The notes under the pieces: generated by a model | The model's input: the letters and a program-made list of their open reading frames with translations, nothing else | The model's database searches: none | Told to the model about the DNA's origin: nothing | Shown here: in pieces, positions 60,266 to 64,000 of the stretch | Layout: each line of letters starts with the position of its first letter | Numbering within the stretch: position 1 is the stretch's first letter | DNA from: Lolium rigidum | Taxonomy: Eukaryota > Streptophyta > Magnoliopsida > Poales > Poaceae | Assembly (NCBI RefSeq): GCF_022539505.1 | Contig: NC_061510.1 | Coordinates: 266,733,687-266,797,686, forward strand | Direction: 5' to 3' | Length of the DNA: 64,000 bases | Made by a program: the position numbers and the translations under genes

Positions 60266-62138
60266 TGATACGTCTCAAACGTATCTATAATTTCTTATGT
60301 TCCATGCTACTTTTATGATGATACTCACATGTTTTATACACATTATATGTCATTATTATGCGTTTTCCGGAACTAACCTATTGACGAGATGCCGAAGTGC
60401 CAATTCCTGTTTTCTGCTGTTTTTGGTTTCAGAAATCCTAGTAAGGAAATTATCTCGGAATTGGACGAAATCAACGCCCAACATCTTATAATTCCACGAA
60501 GCTTCCAGAACACCGGAGAGGGGCCAGAAGAGAGCCCTGGGGAGCCCACACAGGTGGCCGGCGCGGCCCAAGGGGGGGCGCCCCCCCTGATGTGTGGCTG
60601 CCCCGTAACCCTTCCGACTCCGCCTCTTCGCCTATTTAAAGCTCCCTGACCTAAATCTTCGATACGGAAAAGCCACGGTACAAGAAACCTTCCAGAGCCG
60701 CCGCCATCGCAAAGCCAAGATCCGGGGGACAGGAGTCTCCGTTCCGGCACCCTGCCGGGACGGGGAAGTGCCCCGGAAGGCCTCTCCATCGACACCACCG
60801 CCATCTCCATCAACGCTGTCTGTCTCCCATGAGGAGGGAGTAGTTCTCCCCGAGGCTAAGGGCTGTACCGGTAGCTATGTGGTTAATCTCTCTCTTCATG
60901 TACTTCAATACAATGATCTCATGAGCTGCCTTACATGATTGAGATCCATATGATGAGCTTTGTAATCTAGATGTCATTATGCTATTCAAGTGGATTTTAC
61001 TTATGTGATCTCCGGAGACTCCTTGTCACACGTGTGTAAAGGTGACGAGTGTGTGCACCGTGTGGGTCTCTTAGGCTATATTTCACAGAATACTTATTCA
61101 CTGAGTTATGATTTGAGTTGGATGTCTCTATGAAATTGTGGTGTGTTAGTACCTCCTATGAATGCTCACAGTGACAGCGTGGGGTGTTTATTAGTAGTTG
61201 GGAATACATCTTTAAAGTTTGCCTACATGATGAATTAGTGTTCGTTATCTTGCCAAAAAGTAATTCAGAATTGCATAGTGAAGTGCTTATTTATATTCCT
61301 TTATGATTGCAATGTGCTTTATGTCACTATTAATCTATGTGCTACTCTAGTGATGTTATTAAAGTAGTCTATTCCTCCTCCATGATGTAATGGTGACAGT
61401 GTGTGCATCATGTAGTACTTGGTGTAGTTTATGATTGTGATCTCTTGTAGATTATGAAGTTAACTATTACTATGATAGTATTGATGTGATCTATTCCCCC
61501 TTTCATAGCTTGATGGTGACAGTGTGCATGCTATGTTAGTACTCGGTATAATTGCGTTGGTCTGTCATGCACTCTAAGGTTATTTAAATATGAACATCGA
61601 ATGTTGTGGAGCTTGTTAACTCCGGTATTGAGGTGCTCTTGTAGCCCTACACAATTAGTGGTGTTCATCATCCAACAAGAGAGTGTAGAGTGGTTTTATT
61701 ATGTGATCAATGTTGAGAGTGTCCACTAGTGAAAGTATGATCCCTAGGCCTTGTTTCCAAATACCGCAACCATCGCTTATTTACTGTTCTACTGCATCTT
61801 TACTTCCTGCAATATTACTATCATCAACTGCACGCCAGCAAGCTATTTTCTGGCGCCGTTACTACTGCTCATATTCATTCGTACCACTTGTATTTCACTA
61901 TCTCTTCGCCGAACTAGTGCACCTATACATCTGACAAGTGTATTAGTTGTGTTGGGGACACAACAGACTTCTTGTATCGTGATTGCAGGGTTGCTTGAGA
62001 GGGATATCTTTGACCTCTTCCTCCCTGAGTTCGATAAACCTTGGGTGATTCACTTAAGGGAAACTTGCTGCTGTTCTACAAACCTCTGCTCTTGGAGGCC
62101 CAACACTGTCTACAGGAAAAGAGTGTGCGTAGACATCA
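60266..62138 (+). repeat. 3' LTR (1,873 bp)
   Basis: Same ends as the 5' LTR. Differs by scattered substitutions and by one-base indels, several at CTG/CAG sites. Confidence 0.95.
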
Positions 62139-62143
62139 GATGC

Positions 62144-63667
62144 CTCTTCATCGGAGGTTCCGTCGAAGATATTTGAAGAAACGCTCCAAAATATAAATAA
62201 ACATGACGAAGAAAAAGGGGCTGCCTCACAAGGCTCAAAAAGCTTGAATAGTGCAACCGCGAAGACTGAAGATGTAAATGGAAAGAGGAAGCGAAAGCTG
62301 CCTCTTAAACTGCAACATCCATTTATAATTGAGAATCCACAGAAACGTCAACCTCGAAAAAAAACCAACTCCCGCAATAGGTACACAATGGTCCTATTTT
62401 ATTTTTCTGAATATATTGTGTACTAGTTGGATATTAAGCCGACTACCATTTGTATGTACAGCTATTGCGTCGAGCAATGACATTGAAGTGCCGCAAGACT
62501 CGACAGATTTAACAGCGGAACATATCGCAGCAGCCGAGATTTTTGTTCAACTATGCTGCAAGACTGAGCAAAATGGGAAAAAATGGGTGTACAAAAATGA
62601 TGTTGGCATCACATTGACATCACAACGGCTGAAGGTGGTTCTAGACCATAAATGGTGTACAGATGATGTAAGTACATAGCTTATGATTCAATTATGCACA
62701 TACATGTTTTTGTTTGAATTATGCACAAATCTGTTTATGTGTTAACGACACAAATCATTTGTTGTTCAGAGTTATCGATGCTTACATTGGAGATTTATCT
62801 CTCCGTGTTGGAGATGATCGGTACCTATGCGCAGCCTGGAGGTCATCATTCCTGCTAGAAAAACATCGGAAAGGCCAAAAGACGAATAAAAGTAAAAAGA
62901 ATGATGATCACTTAGCTGCAAGAACTGGAGCCATTCAACGAGTCATGGATGGATATTTTACGTGGGACAAGGTATAGTTAAACATCATTAGAACTATTGT
63001 TAATACGAATAATATTTTATATTGCAATGACAATTTTTTCCTTTCCAAAAAGTCTTATTTTCCAGTGAACATATCAAATAATCACCGGACTACCGTGATC
63101 ATGCACATAAGGAAGGAAGAATTCCAAGTTCTTGACTCATTATATCCATTAACTCGGACAATAGACACTATCGTGGCTCCAGTACTGTTTCGCTAGTGCA
63201 TACTCTAATTAGTTGCATGTGTACACATACTTTTAATTATCTATATATCTACAGAGACAACAAATAGCAGCTGATATACGCGAGTACAACCAATGGACAA
63301 CTGGATTTTTCCCTGATGTGTCCACCTGGAATATAAAAGCATATGATATGCCACAACAAAAAGATGGGTCAGTACATTCAAAGTACAAAAAACTAAATAT
63401 TAAATTACTACATTTCATGTAAACTATATAAAAGAAATTAACTGAATTACTGTTGCAACAATTCATGTGGCTTATTTGTTCTTCAATGAATGGAACATTG
63501 GGATGGAGATAAATGGACTAAAGAAATATCACAGGTACTGGTTTCTACATGCTGAACAAGAACCTTTGTTCCGTGCTACATAAATGAATAACCAATGGCT
63601 TTTGTTTGCAGGAGATGATAAACGGATCAAGGAACCTCATTAACGCACAGATAGTTTTAGCAACTTC
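62144..63667 (+). pseudogene. Ulp1-like (peptidase C48) gene, 3' half with catalytic region
   Basis: Continues the split exon to 62380 (basic KRKRKLPLKLQHP), then an exon at about 62475-62667 and one to about 62970 (VIDAYIGDLSLRVGDDRYLC; acceptor phase does not fit). Next are exons with YFPVNISNNHRTTVIMHIRK then EFQVLDSLYP (His and Asp motifs of the Ulp1 fold) and, near 63450-63530, NNSCGLFVLQ (Cys box) followed directly by TGA and then MEHWDGDKWTKEI. The W usually following the catalytic His is R here. A last exon EMINGSRNLINAQIV is cut by an LTR at 63668. Stop codon, phase error and two insertions make it a pseudogene. Confidence 0.75.
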
Positions 63668-64000
63668 TGTCGAGGATACTCCTCGGCAATGCCCTCCGAT
63701 TGGGGCTTAGGGTTGATGGAATCCTGCAAGCTGATACGAGACATCGGTTCACAGACAAGCGGGGAGAGCGATTTACCCAGGTTCGGGGCCCTCGATGAGG
63801 TAAAACCCTTACGTCCCGCCTCGTCCGATCTTGATTATGATAATAATGGGTTACAATGGGGTGCCGAAAGGTTCGGCTGAGATCTCGTCGAGAGGCTAAG
63901 TGCTGCGGCGACCTAGCTCTAGACTCTCGGTGGCTATGATAGCTAAGATTGATTGTGTCCCTCGGCAGCCCCTCTCCCGGCCTTTATATAGGGGGCCAGG
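63668..64000 (-). repeat. Partial LTR of a minus-strand retrotransposon
   Basis: Plus strand starts TGTCGAGGATACTCCTCGGC, so on the minus strand the LTR ends CCTCGACA. A minus-strand TATA box (CTATATAAAGGCCGG) lies at about 63975-63992. TTTACCCAGGTTCGGGGCCC is a familiar segment of Triticeae gypsy LTRs. The remainder lies beyond the window. Confidence 0.75.

Larger units (their letters stand above)
54870..62138 (+). mobile_element. Complete non-autonomous Athila-like LTR retrotransposon (7,269 bp) inside an exon of the Ulp1-like gene
   Basis: LTRs 54870-56745 and 60266-62138, TSD GATGC at 54865-54869 and 62139-62143, tRNA-Asp PBS, one 230-codon ORF, a 2.7-kb non-coding 3' region and PPT. There is no gag, protease or pol. 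The LTR pair is very similar, implying a fairly recent insertion. Confidence 0.95.

Overview
This window is plant nuclear DNA, most likely from a large-genome Pooideae grass (Triticeae or an oat/ryegrass relative). I infer this from three things. Genes have GT-AG introns and GC-rich first exons. Ty3/gypsy elements of the Athila and Tat lineages are nested inside one another. There are also an Au-type SINE, a CACTA end, and Harbinger-like and Mutator-like small elements. I cannot fix the species from sequence alone. One 100-N assembly gap lies at 15537-15636.

Layout. Positions 1-1455 hold a terminal-inverted-repeat-like DNA element carrying a 279-aa ORF of a grass-repetitive unknown family. 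Positions 1456-6951 are mostly non-coding, with one 1,040-bp insertion flanked by a perfect 15-bp duplication. The best gene of the window, an intact eight-exon GT106/O-fucosyltransferase-family gene (469 aa), spans 6952-10961; its first intron contains a Harbinger-like MITE nested inside a Mutator-like MITE. A decayed F-box-like gene (minus strand) follows at 11590-12830, broken by a frameshift and a 41-bp poly(A) retroposition. Then come an Au SINE, a CACTA terminus, the start of a long LTR, and the gap.

From 15637 to 36956 everything is LTR retrotransposon. The 3' part of an Athila-like non-autonomous element (15637-17348 plus 30374-32433) is split by a 13,020-bp degenerate antisense Tat-lineage element (17349-30368, TSD CTCTA). 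It is itself inserted into the integrase gene of an autonomous-type Athila element, whose 3' part runs to 36956. A low-copy-looking gene for a small acidic protein with a zinc-finger-like C-terminus lies at 37694-39343, with an apparent frameshift. Downstream is a tandem satellite with a period of about 172 bp (39955-41358 and 51335-51904). This array is interrupted by a three-LTR retrotransposon array (41359-51334, TSD CAAAC) that codes only for gag-protease.

The last part (53151-63667) is a Ulp1/C48-protease-like gene of the kind often carried by Mutator-like elements. It is split in one exon by a complete 7,269-bp LTR element (54870-62138, TSD GATGC), carries an in-frame stop next to its Cys box, and is cut off by another minus-strand LTR at 63668. 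The three Athila-like non-autonomous copies share LTR starts and the 3' internal region. The two whose 5' side is present also share a tRNA-Asp primer-binding site but carry different coding modules. Paired LTR and internal copies differ again and again by one-base indels at CHG sites, which suggests systematic consensus error and makes some frameshifts suspect.
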